DNA of 64,000 nucleotides from Tropicimonas sp. IMCC34043 (GCF_003390845.1 NZ_QMEK01000001.1:682001-746000); one strand, 5' to 3'. Numbered from the stretch's first letter, positions 37,289-48,655 are shown. Notes: a model not told the origin generated them from the letters alone. Numbers and translations are program-made.

Positions 37289-39378
37289 GCAAAGGGCTCC
37301 AGCACGAAGACCGAGACTGACTGAGCGGGCACCTTCACCTCGGTCTTGCGCACCGGACCAAGCGGCAGTTCGACCCCGGCGGATTCGATCTCCCACAGCC
37401 AGCGCTGGCCCTTGGGCGGGCTCGGCAGTCGTACGGTTGCGTCGCCGCCGGCGTTGAAGACGGCGAAAATCGCCGATTCCGTGGCCGAAAACAACGGAGT
37501 GCCAGAGGCGGTGCGCATCTCGACACAGACGATGCGCAGCGCCGGATCGACCCAGTCGGCCGTTGACATCGGCTTGCCGTCGGCGCGCCACCAGAACAGG
37601 TCCTCGCGGCCGTCGATGCGGCGTTCGCGGGCGTGCAGGAACACCTTCTGGCGCAGGATCGGATGTTCCTTGCGGAACTTGATCAGCATCGCGGTAAAGG
37701 CCTGGAACTCGTGGTCCGCATTGTCCCAGTCGATCCAGCTGGTCTCGTTGTCCTGGCAATAGGCGTTGTTGTTGCCGCCCTGGCTGTGGCCCATCTCGTC
37801 GCCCGCAAGAATCATCGGCGTGCCCTGACTCATCAACAGGGTGGCCATGATCGCCCGCTTGCGGCGGTCGCGGGCGGCGCGGATGTCGGGGTCGTCGGTC
37901 GGACCTTCCCAGCCGAAATTGTCCGAATAGTTCTCGGAATGGCCATCCCGGTTGTCTTCGCCATTGGCGCTGTTGTGCTTGCCGTTGAAGCTGACCACGT
38001 CTTCCAGCGTGAAGCCGTCGTGCGCGGTGACCAGGTTGACCGAGGCGGTGGCGGGCCGGCCGGAATGGTCGAACTCGGCGGCAGACCCCGTCAGACGGCC
38101 GGCCAGATCGGGGGCACGCCCCGGATCGCCGCGCCAGAACCGGCGCACCCCGTCGCGGAACCGGTCGTTCCATTCGTGAAACGGCGGCGGGAACCCGCCC
38201 AGCCGATAGCCGCCCGGGCCGATATCCCAGGGCTCGGCGATCAGCTTGACCTGGGTCAGCACCGGATCCTGCCGGATCGCATCGAAGAACGACGCGCCGG
38301 AATCAAAGCCGTAATCCGTGCGTCCCAGCGTCGAACACAGGTCGAACCGGAAGCCGTCCACATGCATCACCTGCACCCAGTAGCGCAGGCTGTCCATCAC
38401 CAGCCGCAGCACCATCGGATGGTCGAGGTTCAGCGTGTTGCCGGTGCCGGTGTCGTTGATGTAGTACCGCTTGTCCTGCAGCAGCCGGTAATAACTGCGG
38501 TTGTCGAGCCCGCGGAAGGACAGCGTCGGGCCAAGCTCGTTGCCCTCGCAGGTGTGGTTGTAGACCACGTCGAGGATGACCTCGATGCCGGCATGGTGCA
38601 GGCGGGCGACCATCTGCTGGAACTCGCTGATCCGGTCTTCGGACAGGTACCGCGGATCGGGCGCGAAGAACCCCAGCGTCTGGTATCCCCAGTAGTTGGT
38701 CAGCCCCTTGTCATAGAGAAACCGGTCGGTCAGGAACGACTGCACCGGCAGCAGTTCGATCGCCGTGATCCCGAGCTTGGTGAAATAATCCAGCATCGCA
38801 TCGTTGGCGATGCCAAGGAACGTGCCCTCGGGTGCCACGTCCGGATGCAGCTTGGTCAGCCCCTTGACGTGCGCCTCGTAGATCACGCTCTCGGCGACGG
38901 GTGTGCGCGGCGGGTGGTCATAGCCCCACGAGAACGCCGTGTCCTCGACCACGCATCGCGGCATGTAGGGGGCGCTGTCACGGGTGTCGAACGACAGGTC
39001 CCGCGCGTTCGACCCGATCTGATAGCCCATGACCGCATCGTGCCAGACCGGCATGCCGGTCAGCCGTTTCGCATAGGGGTCGAGCAGCAGCTTGTTGGGG
39101 TTGAACCGGTGCCCGATGTCGGGGCGATAGGGTCCGTGGGCGCGCAGGGCGTAATACTGCCCCGGCCGCAGGCCCGAGACATAACCGTACCAGACATCCC
39201 CGTCCCGCTCGGGCAGGCGCAGGCGCTGTGTCTCGGTCTTGCCATCGGACGAGAACAGGCACACTTCCATCGATGTGGCGTTTTCGGAGAAGACCCCGAA
39301 ATTTACGCCGTCGCCATCGAAGGTTGCCCCAAGCGGGTTAGGCCGCCCGGCGGACATGACATATTCGGGATGTCTCAA
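37285..39378 (-). CDS. glgX: Glycogen debranching enzyme
   Basis: This enzyme of roughly 690-712 residues hydrolyses alpha-1,6 branches left by glycogen phosphorylase. After the N-terminal carbohydrate-binding domain ('GATFDGDGVNFGVFSENAT') comes the GH13 barrel: 'VVYNHTCEG', 'DGFRFDLCSTLGR' with the nucleophile Asp, 'KLIAEPWDIG' with the acid Glu, and 'TAHDGFTLEDVVSFN'. The start is uncertain. I list a TTG at 39378, with GAGG five bases upstream next to the glgA stop; ATGs at 39357, 39411 and 39423 are alternatives, the last two overlapping glgA. Confidence 0.93.
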   Translation of the reverse strand: MRHPEYVMSAGRPNPLGATFDGDGVNFGVFSENATSMEVCLFSSDGKTETQRLRLPERDGDVWYGYVSGLRPGQYYALRAHGPYRPDIGHRFNPNKLLLDPYAKRLTGMPVWHDAVMGYQIGSNARDLSFDTRDSAPYMPRCVVEDTAFSWGYDHPPRTPVAESVIYEAHVKGLTKLHPDVAPEGTFLGIANDAMLDYFTKLGITAIELLPVQSFLTDRFLYDKGLTNYWGYQTLGFFAPDPRYLSEDRISEFQQMVARLHHAGIEVILDVVYNHTCEGNELGPTLSFRGLDNRSYYRLLQDKRYYINDTGTGNTLNLDHPMVLRLVMDSLRYWVQVMHVDGFRFDLCSTLGRTDYGFDSGASFFDAIRQDPVLTQVKLIAEPWDIGPGGYRLGGFPPPFHEWNDRFRDGVRRFWRGDPGRAPDLAGRLTGSAAEFDHSGRPATASVNLVTAHDGFTLEDVVSFNGKHNSANGEDNRDGHSENYSDNFGWEGPTDDPDIRAARDRRKRAIMATLLMSQGTPMILAGDEMGHSQGGNNNAYCQDNETSWIDWDNADHEFQAFTAMLIKFRKEHPILRQKVFLHARERRIDGREDLFWWRADGKPMSTADWVDPALRIVCVEMRTASGTPLFSATESAIFAVFNAGGDATVRLPSPPKGQRWLWEIESAGVELPLGPVRKTEVKVPAQSVSVFVLEPFA

Positions 39379-39385
39379 CAGCACC

Positions 39386-40819
39386 TCACGGAGTTTTGGC
39401 AGCTTCCGCATAAAGCGCGGCATAGGCGGCAGCAGAAACGTCCCAGCCCACCGGATGCTTCATGGCGGCCTGCTGCATCCGTGTCCAGACCTCTGGCTCG
39501 GAATAGACGGTGCAGAGCTGGGCAATGGCGCCTCGCAATGCATCGCTGTTGCCGGAGCGGAACTGAATCCCGGTGGCGGCCCCCGCAAGCCGGGTTGCCA
39601 CGGTCAGCGGGATCACGGTGTCGACCAGCCCGCCGGTCGTCGCGACGACGGGGATCGTGCCATAGCGCAGCCCGTAAAGCTGTGTCAGGCCGCAAGGTTC
39701 GAACCGCGACGGCACCAGGATCGCATCGCCCCCGGCGATGATCCGGTGTGACATCGGTTCGTCATAGCCGATCCGCACCGCGACACGGCCGGGGTTTGCT
39801 GCCGCCGCCGCGAGATATCCCTGTTCGAGCGCGGGATCGCCCGAGCCCAGCAGCACCAGTTGGCCGCCGCGATCCAGCAGCTCCGGCAGCGCATCGAGCA
39901 GCAGGTCGAGCCCCTTCTGTTCGGTCAGCCGCGAGACCACCACGCAGATCGGCCCCTGATCGGGCAGCAGCCCGAATTCCGCGACCAGTGCGGCCCGCGC
40001 CCTCGTCTTGGTGCGCGGGGACTTGAAAGTCTCGATTGCCGGGTCGGTCGCGGGATCCCAGACATCGGTGTCGATGCCGTTCAGGATGCCGCTGAAATCG
40101 GCACCCCGCGCCCGCAGCGCCCCGTCAAAGCCCATGCCGAACTCGGGCGTCATCAGTTCCTGGCCATAGGTCGGCGAGACCGTGTTGACCTTGTCGGAAT
40201 AGGCGATGCCGGCCTTCAGCGCGCTGATCCGGCCAAAGAACTCGAAGCCGCCGGGGTTGTAGCCCTCGGCCGGCAGGCGAAGCCAGCCCAGCCTGTCGGC
40301 GCCGACCGAGCCGGTGAAGGCGATATTGTGGATCGTCAGCACCGAACCGACGCTTTGCGCGCCGCCCAGCCGCTGCAGATAGACCGCGGCAAACCCGCCC
40401 TGCCAGTCGTGCGCCTGCAGCACATCGGGCTTCCAGCCCGCGGCGCCATAGGTACAGAGCTGCGCCGCCACCCAGTCGAGCGCCGCGAACCGGTCGGCAT
40501 TGTCCCACCAGTCGAACCCGTCGGGCGCGGCATAGGGCCCGCCCTCGCGATAGAACAGGTGCGCGGCATCGAGCACATAGACATCGAGCCCAGCCGCCGT
40601 CCCGTGCAGAACCTGTGCCGGGCCGCCGAACAGGTTGCTGTCGGTCATCACCTGGGTGCCGCCTTCCAGCGCGTCATGCACCGCCGGATAGCCCGGCAGC
40701 AAGGTGCGCATCTCGACCCCCTGCCGCGCCAGCGCGCCGGGCAGGGCGCCCGCCACATCGGCAAGCCCGCCGGTCTTGATCAGCGGTGCGCATTCAGACG
40801 CGACCGAGAGTACCTTCAT
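39386..40819 (-). CDS. glgA: Glycogen synthase (ADP-glucose dependent)
   Basis: This 477-residue GT5 enzyme extends the alpha-1,4-glucan chain from ADP-glucose. It opens with the KTGGLADV motif ('[20 protein letters not shown]'). Further on are '[12 protein letters not shown]', 'TIHNIAF', '[12 protein letters not shown]', '[17 protein letters not shown]' and '[23 protein letters not shown]', where the Glu is the conserved E of the E-X7-E motif. The start overlaps the glgC stop (ATGA). The frame upstream of 40819 belongs to glgC in another frame. Confidence 0.97.
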   Translation of the reverse strand: MKVLSVASECAPLIKTGGLADVAGALPGALARQGVEMRTLLPGYPAVHDALEGGTQVMTDSNLFGGPAQVLHGTAAGLDVYVLDAAHLFYREGGPYAAPDGFDWWDNADRFAALDWVAAQLCTYGAAGWKPDVLQAHDWQGGFAAVYLQRLGGAQSVGSVLTIHNIAFTGSVGADRLGWLRLPAEGYNPGGFEFFGRISALKAGIAYSDKVNTVSPTYGQELMTPEFGMGFDGALRARGADFSGILNGIDTDVWDPATDPAIETFKSPRTKTRARAALVAEFGLLPDQGPICVVVSRLTEQKGLDLLLDALPELLDRGGQLVLLGSGDPALEQGYLAAAAANPGRVAVRIGYDEPMSHRIIAGGDAILVPSRFEPCGLTQLYGLRYGTIPVVATTGGLVDTVIPLTVATRLAGAATGIQFRSGNSDALRGAIAQLCTVYSEPEVWTRMQQAAMKHPVGWDVSAAAYAALYAEAAKTP

Positions 40820-42087
40820 GAGAGCGCCGCCGCCCGCCGATCGAGCATTGCCTGGGTAATCAGCGTGACCCCGCCCGATGACACCCGGAACCAGCGTGCA
40901 TCCTCTTCGGGATCCTCGCCCACGACCAGCCGTTCGGGAATGATCACCCCGCGGTCGATCACGACGTTCTTCAACTGGGCATACCGGTTGATCGTGGCGT
41001 AGGGCAGGATCACCGCATGGTCGAGCACCGCATAGGAATTGGTGCGCACCATGGTGAACATCAGCGAATTGCGCACCTCGGTCCCCGACACGATGCAACC
41101 GCCCGAGATCATCGACGATACGGCCGTCCCGCGCCGGCCTTCCTCGTCATGGATGAACTTTGCCGGCGGTACCGACTCGGAATAGGTCCAGATCGGCCAG
41201 GTGTGATCCCACAGGTCGAGATCGGGCACGAAATCGGTCAGGTCGATATTCGCCTTCCAGAAGGCGTCGATGGTGCCGACGTCGCGCCAGTAGGCCGGGG
41301 CCTCGGGCGTCGACTTCACGCAGCTGTCGGTGAAACGGTGCGCCACCGCCTTGCCGCCCTTGACGATCATCGGGATCAGGTCGGTGCCGAAATCGTGGCT
41401 CGAATTGGGGTCCTCGGCATCCTTGCGCAGCAGTTCGCGCAGGAAGGGCCAGGAAAAGACATAGATCCCCATGGATGCCAGCGTCATATCGGGGTCATCG
41501 GGGGTCCCCGGAGGATCGGCCGGCTTTTCGATGAAGGCGATGATCCGCCCGGTCTCGTCCACGTCCATGACGCCAAAGGCACTGGCCTCTTCGCGCGGCA
41601 CGGTCAGGCAGCCGATGGTGACATCGGCCCCGCTGTCCACGTGCTGCTCGAGCATCATTTCATAGTCCATCTTGTAGATATGGTCGCCCGCCAGAACCAG
41701 CAGGTAGTCGATCTCGTAGCCATCGATGATGTCGATGTTCTGGCTGACCGCGTCGGCAGTGCCCCGGTACCACCTGTCATCGACCCGCTGCGAGGCGGGC
41801 AGGATGTCGAGGAACTCGTTGCGTTCGGACCGGAAGAAGTTCCAGCCGCGCTGGCAATGGCGGATCAGCGAATGCGCCTTGTACTGGGTCGCCACCGCCA
41901 TCTTGCGGATGCCGGAATTGAGCGCGTTCGACAGGGCGAAGTCGACGATCCGCGTCTTGCCCCCGAAATAGACCGCGGGCTTTGCGCGGGTATCGGTCAG
42001 TTCCTTCAACCGGCTGCCGCGTCCGCCAGCCAGGACGAAGGCCATGGTCCGGCCAGACAGCCGCGTGTGAACGAGTGCTGGTTTCAT
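40816..42087 (-). CDS. glgC: Glucose-1-phosphate adenylyltransferase (ADP-glucose pyrophosphorylase)
   Basis: This 423-residue enzyme makes ADP-glucose from glucose-1-phosphate and ATP, the committed step of glycogen synthesis. The nucleotidyltransferase motif is '[25 protein letters not shown]', followed by '[12 protein letters not shown]', 'FIEKP' and 'SMGIYVF'. The C-terminal beta-helix starts near 'SMISGGCIV'. The ATG at 42087 has AGGAG and suits the family start; the 12 residues upstream are a shadow of the glgB end. This is usually the allosterically controlled step. Confidence 0.97.
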   Translation of the reverse strand: MKPALVHTRLSGRTMAFVLAGGRGSRLKELTDTRAKPAVYFGGKTRIVDFALSNALNSGIRKMAVATQYKAHSLIRHCQRGWNFFRSERNEFLDILPASQRVDDRWYRGTADAVSQNIDIIDGYEIDYLLVLAGDHIYKMDYEMMLEQHVDSGADVTIGCLTVPREEASAFGVMDVDETGRIIAFIEKPADPPGTPDDPDMTLASMGIYVFSWPFLRELLRKDAEDPNSSHDFGTDLIPMIVKGGKAVAHRFTDSCVKSTPEAPAYWRDVGTIDAFWKANIDLTDFVPDLDLWDHTWPIWTYSESVPPAKFIHDEEGRRGTAVSSMISGGCIVSGTEVRNSLMFTMVRTNSYAVLDHAVILPYATINRYAQLKNVVIDRGVIIPERLVVGEDPEEDARWFRVSSGGVTLITQAMLDRRAAALS

Positions 42088-42119
42088 ATGGGGTTTCTCC
42101 TCTCCTCGGCGCCGGACTG

Positions 42120-44339
42120 TCACTCCCCTTCACAGGCCAGCATGAGTGTGCTCAACGGCGGCAGGGTCACGCACGCCGAATGGGACTGACCCATCCAGGG
42201 AATGTCCTCTGCGACGATCCCGCTGCCGTTGCCACGTCCCTGTCCATCGTATTTGGTATCGTCGGTGTTGATCAATTCGCGCCAGCGGCCGCCCCGGGGC
42301 AGGCCCAGGCGATAGCTGTTGCGCTCGATCGGGGTCATGTTGCAGGCCACGACCACTTCGCCGTCCTTCGGTTTGCCGCGACGCACCCAGGCATAGACCG
42401 AATTGTCGGTGTCGTTCGATTCGAGCCACTCGAAGCCGCCTGGCTCGCAATCCTTGACATAAAGCGCCGGCGTCGCGCGATAGAGCAGGTTCAGGTCGCG
42501 CACCAGCGACTGCACCCCGGCGTGGGTCCGGTATTCGGCCGCGGCCCAGTCGATCTGGCCATTGTGGTTCCACTCCGACCACTGGGCGATCTCGCAGCCC
42601 ATGAACAGCAGCTTCTTGCCGGGATGACCCCACATGAAGCCGTAATAGGCGCGCAGGTTGGCGAACTTCTCGCCCTCGAGCCCCGGCATCTTGGTGAGCA
42701 TGCTGCCCTTGCCGTGCACCACCTCGTCATGGCTGATCGGCAGGATGAAGTTCTCGCTGAAGGCATAGTGGATGCCGAAGGTCATCTGATGATGGTGGTG
42801 CTGGCGGTGGATCGGATCGCGCTCGATGTAATCGAGCGTATCGTTCATCCACCCCATGTTCCACTTGAACCCAAAGCCGAGCCCGCCGGCATCGACGGGC
42901 TTCGACACGCCCGGAAAACTCGTGCTTTCCTCGGCCGCGGTCATGATGCCCGGTACCTGACCGTAGCAGATCGAGTTGGTCCGCTGCAGCATCGAGATCG
43001 CTTCGTAGTTCTCGCGACCGCCATCCCTGTTGGGAATCCACTGGCCGTCCTCGCGGGAATAGTCGCGATAGAGCATCGAGGCGACCGCATCCACGCGCAG
43101 ACCGTCGATATGGTATTCCTCGAGCCAGTAGAGCGCGTTCGAGATCAGGAAGTTCGCAACCTCGGTGCGGCCGTAGTTGTAGATCAGCGTGTTCCAGTCG
43201 CGGTGGAACCCCTCGCGCGGATCGGCATGTTCGTAGAGCGCCGTGCCGTCGAACTGCGCCAACCCGTGCACGTCGGTCGGAAAATGCCCCGGCACCCAGT
43301 CGAGGATCACCCCCAGACCGGCCTCGTGGGCGGCGTCGATCAGGTCGCGGAATTCGTGCGGCGGCCCGTGCCGAATCGTCGGCGCGAACAGTCCGATCGG
43401 CTGATAGCCCCAGGAGCCATCGAACGGAAATTCGCTGAGCGGCAGGAACTCCAGATGGGTGAAACCCATGTCCTTGGCATAGGCGACCAGCTCGACCGCC
43501 GCTTCCTTGTAGGACAGCGGTCGATTTCCGTCTTCCGGCAGGCGCTTCCACGACCCCAGATGCACTTCGTAGATCGAGATCGGTGCGTCAAAGCGGTTCT
43601 TGGCGGCGCGCTCGTGCATCCAGTTGTCGTCGTGCCAGCCATAGCCGCGGATGTCGCGCACGACGCTCGCGGTCTCGGGCGGATGCTGCGAGCCGAAGCC
43701 GACCGGATCGGATTTCAGCGCCATCAACTGGCCCTGCGCGCCGATGATCTCGTATTTGTAGGCCGCACCCTCGGCAATGCCGGGGATGAAGATCTCCCAC
43801 ACGCCGGTCGCCCCGCGCAGCCGCATCGGCGAGCGCCGTCCGTCCCAGGAATTGTAGTCGCAGACCACCGACACGCGCTGTGCGTTCGGCGCCCAGACCG
43901 CGAAATGCGTGCCCTCCACGCCCTCGTGTTGCATCACGTGGGCGCCGAGAACGGTCCAGATCCGCTGGTGCGTGCCTTCGGCAAGCAGGTATTCGTCGAT
44001 CTCGCCGATCACCGGGCCAAAGCGATAGGGATCGTCGTTCTCCCAGCTCTGGCCGGCCGCCGAGGTGCCGCGCAACAGATAGGGGACGCGCGCCGGTATC
44101 TCGCCGCAGAACACCCCGTGCGCGCCGCGCACCGGGGTCAACGGCCAGGCGGTGCCATCGATCATGGCATCCATCGACACCGCTCCCGGATCGAAGGTCG
44201 TGACCCAGATCTTGCCCGCCGAGTCGTGGGGGCCGAGGATCGCAAAGGGATCACGCAGAGCGCCTGCGGCAATCTGCTGAGCCGATTCCGGGGAGAGGGG
44301 CAATTGCGGGTACAGAGCAGGTGTGTCGGTCATGTACAC
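42120..44339 (-). CDS. glgB: 1,4-alpha-glucan branching enzyme
   Basis: This 739-residue GH13 enzyme introduces alpha-1,6 branches into glycogen. Two N-terminal beta-sandwich domains (about residues 1-230) precede the barrel. Catalytic residues are Asp417 in 'GLRVDAV', Glu470 in 'MTAAEEST' and Asp538 in 'ISHDEV'. '[17 protein letters not shown]' is the usual signature. Two ATGs lie two codons apart (44339 and 44333). It follows glgP by 43 bases and precedes glgC by about 30. Confidence 0.97.
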   Translation of the reverse strand: MYMTDTPALYPQLPLSPESAQQIAAGALRDPFAILGPHDSAGKIWVTTFDPGAVSMDAMIDGTAWPLTPVRGAHGVFCGEIPARVPYLLRGTSAAGQSWENDDPYRFGPVIGEIDEYLLAEGTHQRIWTVLGAHVMQHEGVEGTHFAVWAPNAQRVSVVCDYNSWDGRRSPMRLRGATGVWEIFIPGIAEGAAYKYEIIGAQGQLMALKSDPVGFGSQHPPETASVVRDIRGYGWHDDNWMHERAAKNRFDAPISIYEVHLGSWKRLPEDGNRPLSYKEAAVELVAYAKDMGFTHLEFLPLSEFPFDGSWGYQPIGLFAPTIRHGPPHEFRDLIDAAHEAGLGVILDWVPGHFPTDVHGLAQFDGTALYEHADPREGFHRDWNTLIYNYGRTEVANFLISNALYWLEEYHIDGLRVDAVASMLYRDYSREDGQWIPNRDGGRENYEAISMLQRTNSICYGQVPGIMTAAEESTSFPGVSKPVDAGGLGFGFKWNMGWMNDTLDYIERDPIHRQHHHHQMTFGIHYAFSENFILPISHDEVVHGKGSMLTKMPGLEGEKFANLRAYYGFMWGHPGKKLLFMGCEIAQWSEWNHNGQIDWAAAEYRTHAGVQSLVRDLNLLYRATPALYVKDCEPGGFEWLESNDTDNSVYAWVRRGKPKDGEVVVACNMTPIERNSYRLGLPRGGRWRELINTDDTKYDGQGRGNGSGIVAEDIPWMGQSHSACVTLPPLSTLMLACEGE

Positions 44340-44382
44340 AGGCTACTCTTTCGTGGTCAGGCCGCAAGCCCGGCGTCTGTTC

Positions 44383-46776
44383 CTATTGTGCGGCGTCTTC
44401 GCCCGTTGATGCCGCCTCGGCCTTCCAGATGTCGGCCATGTAGCCGCGGATTGTCCGGTCCGACGAGAAATACCCCGAACGCGCGGTGTTCAGCGCCGCC
44501 ATCCGGCCCCATTTCGCGGTGTCCAGGAAGACCCCGTCGATTTCGCGCTGGGTGCGGTAGTAATCGGTGAAATCCGAGCAGACCATGAAATAGTCGTGGT
44601 GAGTCAGGTTGTCGACGATGCCGTGATAGCGGCCCGGCTCCTCGGCGCTGAACCGGCCCGAGCGGATCGCCTCGATCGCCCGGCCGAGCCGTTCGTCGGC
44701 GGCGATCGCCTCGGCCGCGTGGCCCCCGACCTGGCGCCGTGTCATCACCTCTTCGGCGGTCATCCCGAACAAGAAGAAGTTTTCGGCGCCCACGCATTCG
44801 CGGATTTCGACATTGGCGCCGTCGAGCGTGCCGACCGTCAGCGCGCCGTTCAGCGTCAGCTTCATGTTGCCGGTGCCCGACGCCTCCTTGCCCGCCGTCG
44901 AGATCTGTTCGCTGAGATCTGCAGCCGGGATCAACCGTTCGGCAAGGCTGACGTTGTAGTTCGGCGGATAGACCACCTTCAGATAGCGGCTGGTCAGCGG
45001 GTCGCTGTTCAGCACGCGGGCGACGTCGTTGACCAGCCGGATGATGTCCTTGGCAAAGAAGTATCCCGGCGCCGCCTTGCCGCCGAATATCTTGACCCGC
45101 GGCGTCCAGCCGGCGTTCGGGTTGTCGCGGATCGCCTGCCAGTGGGCGATGGTCTCCAGCACGTTCAGGTGCTGGCGCTTGTATTCGTGGATCCGCTTGA
45201 TCTGGATGTCGAAGATCGCATCGGGATCGACGCTGATCTGCAGCTTCTCGGCGATCCACGAGGTCAGCTCGACCTTGTTGGCGCGCTTGGCGGCCATGTA
45301 GCGGTCGACAAAGCCCGCATCCTCGACGAAAGGCTCGAGCTTCTCCAGCTGGTCCAGATCGTCGATCCAGCCCTCGCCGATTGCCTCGGTGATCAGCCCC
45401 GACAGGCGCGGGTTGCACGACAGCAGCCAGCGCCGCGGCGTCACCCCGTTGGTCTCGTTCACGATCCGCTTCGGATGCAGGTTGTGCAGGTCCTTGAACA
45501 CCGTGGTTTTCATCAGGTCGGTATGCAGCGCCGAGACCCCGTTGACGTTGTGCGCCATGATGAAGCTCAACTCGCCCATCTTGACCTGGCCGTGTTCCAG
45601 CACCCGCACGTTCTGGCTGCCGGTCTCGCGCTTGTGCAACTCGTCGATCCGGCCGATCAGTTGCAGATGCCGCGGCAGCAGCCGGCCCATCAGCCCCTCC
45701 GACCAGCGCTCCAGCGCTTCGGGCAGCAGGGTGTGGTTGGTGTAGGACAGCGTCGCCTGGGCGATCCGAACCGCCTCTTCAAAGGTCATCCCGCGTTCGT
45801 CGTGCAGGATCCGCACCAGTTCGGGACCCGCAATCGCCGGATGGGTGTCGTTCATCTGGATCGCGGCCTTCTTCGGCAGCTGTTTCAGATCGGTGTATTC
45901 GCTTTCGAACCGGCGCAGGATGTCGCGCAGCGAGGCCGAGGTGAAGAAGAACTCCTGCTTCAGCCGCAGTTCCTTGCCCTGTTCGGTGGTGTCGTCGGGA
46001 TAGAGCACCCGGCTCAGCGTCCGCGCCAGAGCCTCGGGTTCGGCGGCCGCCGCATAGTCGCCGCGGTTGAACCGCTGCAGGTCGAACCCGTGCATCGGCC
46101 GCGCCTCCCACAGGCGCAGCGTGTTGGCCCAGCGGCCGTCCCAGCCGATGATCGGCGTGTCGTGGCCCATGGCGATCAGCATTTCCGACGGATACCAGTT
46201 GGCCCGGCTGCCGATCTCCTGCACATGGCCGCCAAAGCCGATGTCGATCGACACCTCGGGGCGCTCGAACTCCCAGGCGTGGCGCTGGTTCAGCCAGTCC
46301 TCGGGTTCCTCGACCTGGCGGCCGTTCTCGAACCGCTGCCGGAACAGCCCGTTCTCATAGCGGATGCCATAGCCCATGGCCGGGCAGCCGATGGTTGCCA
46401 TCGATTCCATGAAACACGCGGCCAGACGCCCGAGCCCGCCATTGCCAAGCGCTGCGTCGGGTTCGTCCTCCAGCAGTTCGCGATAGTCGATCTTCAGTTC
46501 CGTCAGCGCATCGATTGCCGCTTCTTCCAGCCGCATATTGATGATCGCGTCCTTCAGGAGCCGGCCGATCAGGAATTCCATCGACAGGTAATAGACCCGC
46601 TTCAGGCCGCCGCCATAGCTGCGCCGCGTTGCGGCAAACCAGCTGTCGACGATCTGGTCGCGCACCGCAAAGGACAGCGCCATGCGCCAGTCATAGGTCT
46701 TGGCATGACCGGCGTCCTTGCCAAGCGTATAGACCAGATGGTGCAGGATCGCGTCTTTCATTTCGGCTGGTGTCAT
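44383..46776 (-). CDS. glgP: Glycogen phosphorylase
   Basis: This 797-residue GT35 enzyme releases glucose-1-phosphate from glycogen. The pyridoxal-phosphate Lys is Lys639 in 'EASGTGNMKLTLNGALTVGT'. The N-terminal 'KRVYYLSMEFLIGRLL' and 'ALGNGGLGRLAACFMES' are typical. The ATG at 46776 has AGG upstream and matches the family start; the frame to 47118 upstream is without domain content. As the first gene of the operon it would be transcribed from the 46.8-47.3 kb intergenic region. Confidence 0.96.
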   Translation of the reverse strand: MTPAEMKDAILHHLVYTLGKDAGHAKTYDWRMALSFAVRDQIVDSWFAATRRSYGGGLKRVYYLSMEFLIGRLLKDAIINMRLEEAAIDALTELKIDYRELLEDEPDAALGNGGLGRLAACFMESMATIGCPAMGYGIRYENGLFRQRFENGRQVEEPEDWLNQRHAWEFERPEVSIDIGFGGHVQEIGSRANWYPSEMLIAMGHDTPIIGWDGRWANTLRLWEARPMHGFDLQRFNRGDYAAAAEPEALARTLSRVLYPDDTTEQGKELRLKQEFFFTSASLRDILRRFESEYTDLKQLPKKAAIQMNDTHPAIAGPELVRILHDERGMTFEEAVRIAQATLSYTNHTLLPEALERWSEGLMGRLLPRHLQLIGRIDELHKRETGSQNVRVLEHGQVKMGELSFIMAHNVNGVSALHTDLMKTTVFKDLHNLHPKRIVNETNGVTPRRWLLSCNPRLSGLITEAIGEGWIDDLDQLEKLEPFVEDAGFVDRYMAAKRANKVELTSWIAEKLQISVDPDAIFDIQIKRIHEYKRQHLNVLETIAHWQAIRDNPNAGWTPRVKIFGGKAAPGYFFAKDIIRLVNDVARVLNSDPLTSRYLKVVYPPNYNVSLAERLIPAADLSEQISTAGKEASGTGNMKLTLNGALTVGTLDGANVEIRECVGAENFFLFGMTAEEVMTRRQVGGHAAEAIAADERLGRAIEAIRSGRFSAEEPGRYHGIVDNLTHHDYFMVCSDFTDYYRTQREIDGVFLDTAKWGRMAALNTARSGYFSSDRTIRGYMADIWKAEAASTGEDAAQ

Positions 46777-47337
46777 GTCGGGAAACCTCGTTTCAGCCAC
46801 GGGGAGGAGGGCGCGGCGCATTTCACCCCGGTTATTCCCGAGCCCGCAGGGGCACGCAAGCCCCCGCCGGTCGGGGGCATCGATACGGATCGACGCGGCA
46901 GTGCAGCAATCGGGTAGCGCCGGTCGGCTGGGCAGGGTGTGACGCAGTCTGCCCGCGAAACGGGCAGGCCAGGGATGGCCGCGCAGGTGCCTGCAAACAT
47001 TCCGAAAAATGGCGGCGAATGCGGGGTCGGAGGAGCGATCCGTGGCGACGTCGGCCGCCCGCCCGGTGCAGGATCGCCTGAAATGGGGCAGGAAACGGGT
47101 GCCCCCGATAGCCATCAAAAGATGGAATTTCCGCCGAAAATCCCGAGCTGTCCGGCCAGCAATGCTGCGTCAGCCGCGTATTGCGATCGCTCAGGCAGCC
47201 GGTCAGGCCGTGCAGTCGGGCGGAAGTTTCAATTGCCGGAGGGACCATTCCTGCGCAACAATCGGGGGCTTTCACGGGTCTTGGAACGGTTGCGCGCCTT
47301 GGCAGGTCCGCATCGAGATCCCAAAAGGGGAGGCGTG
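46777..47337. other. Divergent region upstream of the glycogen operon and chaC
   Basis: This gap of 561 bases separates glgP (minus) from chaC (plus) and should hold both promoters. It contains two small hairpins: CCCCCG/CGGGGG at 46861-46877 and CTGCCCG/CGGGCAG at 46949-46967. The glgP leader would contain both if transcription starts upstream of them. I could not assign -35/-10 boxes, and no frame here looks like a gene. Confidence 0.5.
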
Positions 47338-48042
47338 ATGTTGCCACGGAAAATGCGCCTGACGGAAGAGCTGGTCGCCCTCGTGCCGCCGCATGACGGC
47401 AAGAGCGGCGGTCTGGCGGGGCGCGGCGACCTGCCTTCGGACGCAGATTATGCCGGTGCGGTGGCAGACCTGCTGGCGGGGGCGCCGGCGTCGGGGGATG
47501 TCTGGATCTTTGCCTATGGCTCGCTGATCTGGGAGCCCGGTTTCGACTTTGTCGAAGAACGGCCTGGCACGATCTCGGGGTGGCGGCGGTCCTTCTGTGT
47601 GGGTTGGGTGCGGATCTATCGCGGCACGCCGGAACGGCCCGGGGTCATGCTGGCGCTCGACCGGGGCGGGTCCTGCCGCGGCGTGGTCTATCGCCTCGCG
47701 CCCGAAACGATGGAACAGAACCTGACGGCCATCGTTCGGCGGGAACATCCGGTGCGCTGGAAGAGCCTGCACATGCGCTGGGTCAACGCCCGCACCGATG
47801 CCGGAACGGTCCGGGCGCTCGTGGTCGTCATGGACAGATCGCACCCCGCCTATCTGCCGGACCTGACCGAAGATGTGGTTGTCGAAGCCCTGGCGACCGC
47901 GGCTGGCGAGCGCGGCTCGATGGCGGAATACCTCCGCAGCACGGTCGTGCATCTGGAGGAGCGCGGCATCCATGACCGCTATCTCTGGCGGCTGCAGGAG
48001 CGGGTGGCCGAACGGCTGGAACGCGGCGCACAGCAGAGGTGA
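47338..48042 (+). CDS. ChaC-type gamma-glutamylcyclotransferase
   Basis: This 234-residue protein matches the ChaC/GGCT family: 'VWIFAYGSLIWEPGFDF' with the substrate-binding YGSLI at residues 60-64, then 'GWRRSFCV', 'PERPGVMLALD' and 'GVVYRL'. Such enzymes split glutathione into 5-oxoproline and Cys-Gly. The ATG at 47338 has GGGGAGG at good spacing; the open frame upstream has no family content. Divergent from the glycogen operon, convergent with the flavin reductase. Confidence 0.92.
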   Translation: MLPRKMRLTEELVALVPPHDGKSGGLAGRGDLPSDADYAGAVADLLAGAPASGDVWIFAYGSLIWEPGFDFVEERPGTISGWRRSFCVGWVRIYRGTPERPGVMLALDRGGSCRGVVYRLAPETMEQNLTAIVRREHPVRWKSLHMRWVNARTDAGTVRALVVVMDRSHPAYLPDLTEDVVVEALATAAGERGSMAEYLRSTVVHLEERGIHDRYLWRLQERVAERLERGAQQR

Positions 48043-48117
48043 CAGGGTGGCGGGGGCCGTTCGCCCCGCCAGCCCGGAATGCGACAGGTTCTGGGCGAGT
48101 CCGGGTTCGCTGTGGGA

Positions 48118-48615
48118 TCAGATTTCTTCGTCGAACCGTCCGTAACTTCCCAGTGCGAACACCAGCGGCGCGCCGGGGGTGTGCACCACCCGTTCGACCT
48201 GGCCCAGCACGATGGTATGATCGCCCCCCGGATAGGTCGCGAACAGCCGGCAATCGAGCCGGCTCGGGCAATCCGCAAGCAACGGCACGCCGGCCGGACC
48301 CTCGGACCAGTCGACGCCGGTGAAATCCCGCGCGTCCATGGCAAAGCGGTCCGACAGCGCCCGCTGATGAACCCCGAGCACGTGGATCGAGAAATGTTCG
48401 GCTGCGGCAAAGGCATCGTGCCGGGGCGAGGTCACCGCCGGGCACCACAGAACCAGCGGCGGATCGAGCGAGACCGAGGTGAAGGAACTTGCGGTAAACC
48501 CGAGCGGTCCCTCGTCGCTGCGGCAGGTCACCACCGTGACCCCGGTCGCAAAGGCCGCAAGTGCGGTGCGATAGGCGCGTTGTTGGCCCGGTCCGGGCAT
48601 GAATGTCTGGGTCAT
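48118..48615 (-). CDS. Flavin reductase-like FMN-binding protein
   Basis: This 165-residue protein is a split-barrel flavin reductase: 'FATGVTVVTCRSDEGPLGFTASSFTSVSLDPPLVLWC' is the characteristic N-terminal block and 'HFSIHVLG' follows. Such enzymes use NAD(P)H to reduce free FMN or FAD for a partner monooxygenase. The ATG at 48615 has AGGA at good spacing; an ATG at 48654 is an alternative but lacks a site. It follows the aldo/keto reductase on the same strand. No monooxygenase is adjacent. Confidence 0.9.
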   Translation of the reverse strand: MTQTFMPGPGQQRAYRTALAAFATGVTVVTCRSDEGPLGFTASSFTSVSLDPPLVLWCPAVTSPRHDAFAAAEHFSIHVLGVHQRALSDRFAMDARDFTGVDWSEGPAGVPLLADCPSRLDCRLFATYPGGDHTIVLGQVERVVHTPGAPLVFALGSYGRFDEEI

Positions 48616-48655
48616 CGCGGTTTCCTGCACTTGCCGCTCTTGTGGCGCGCTCATC

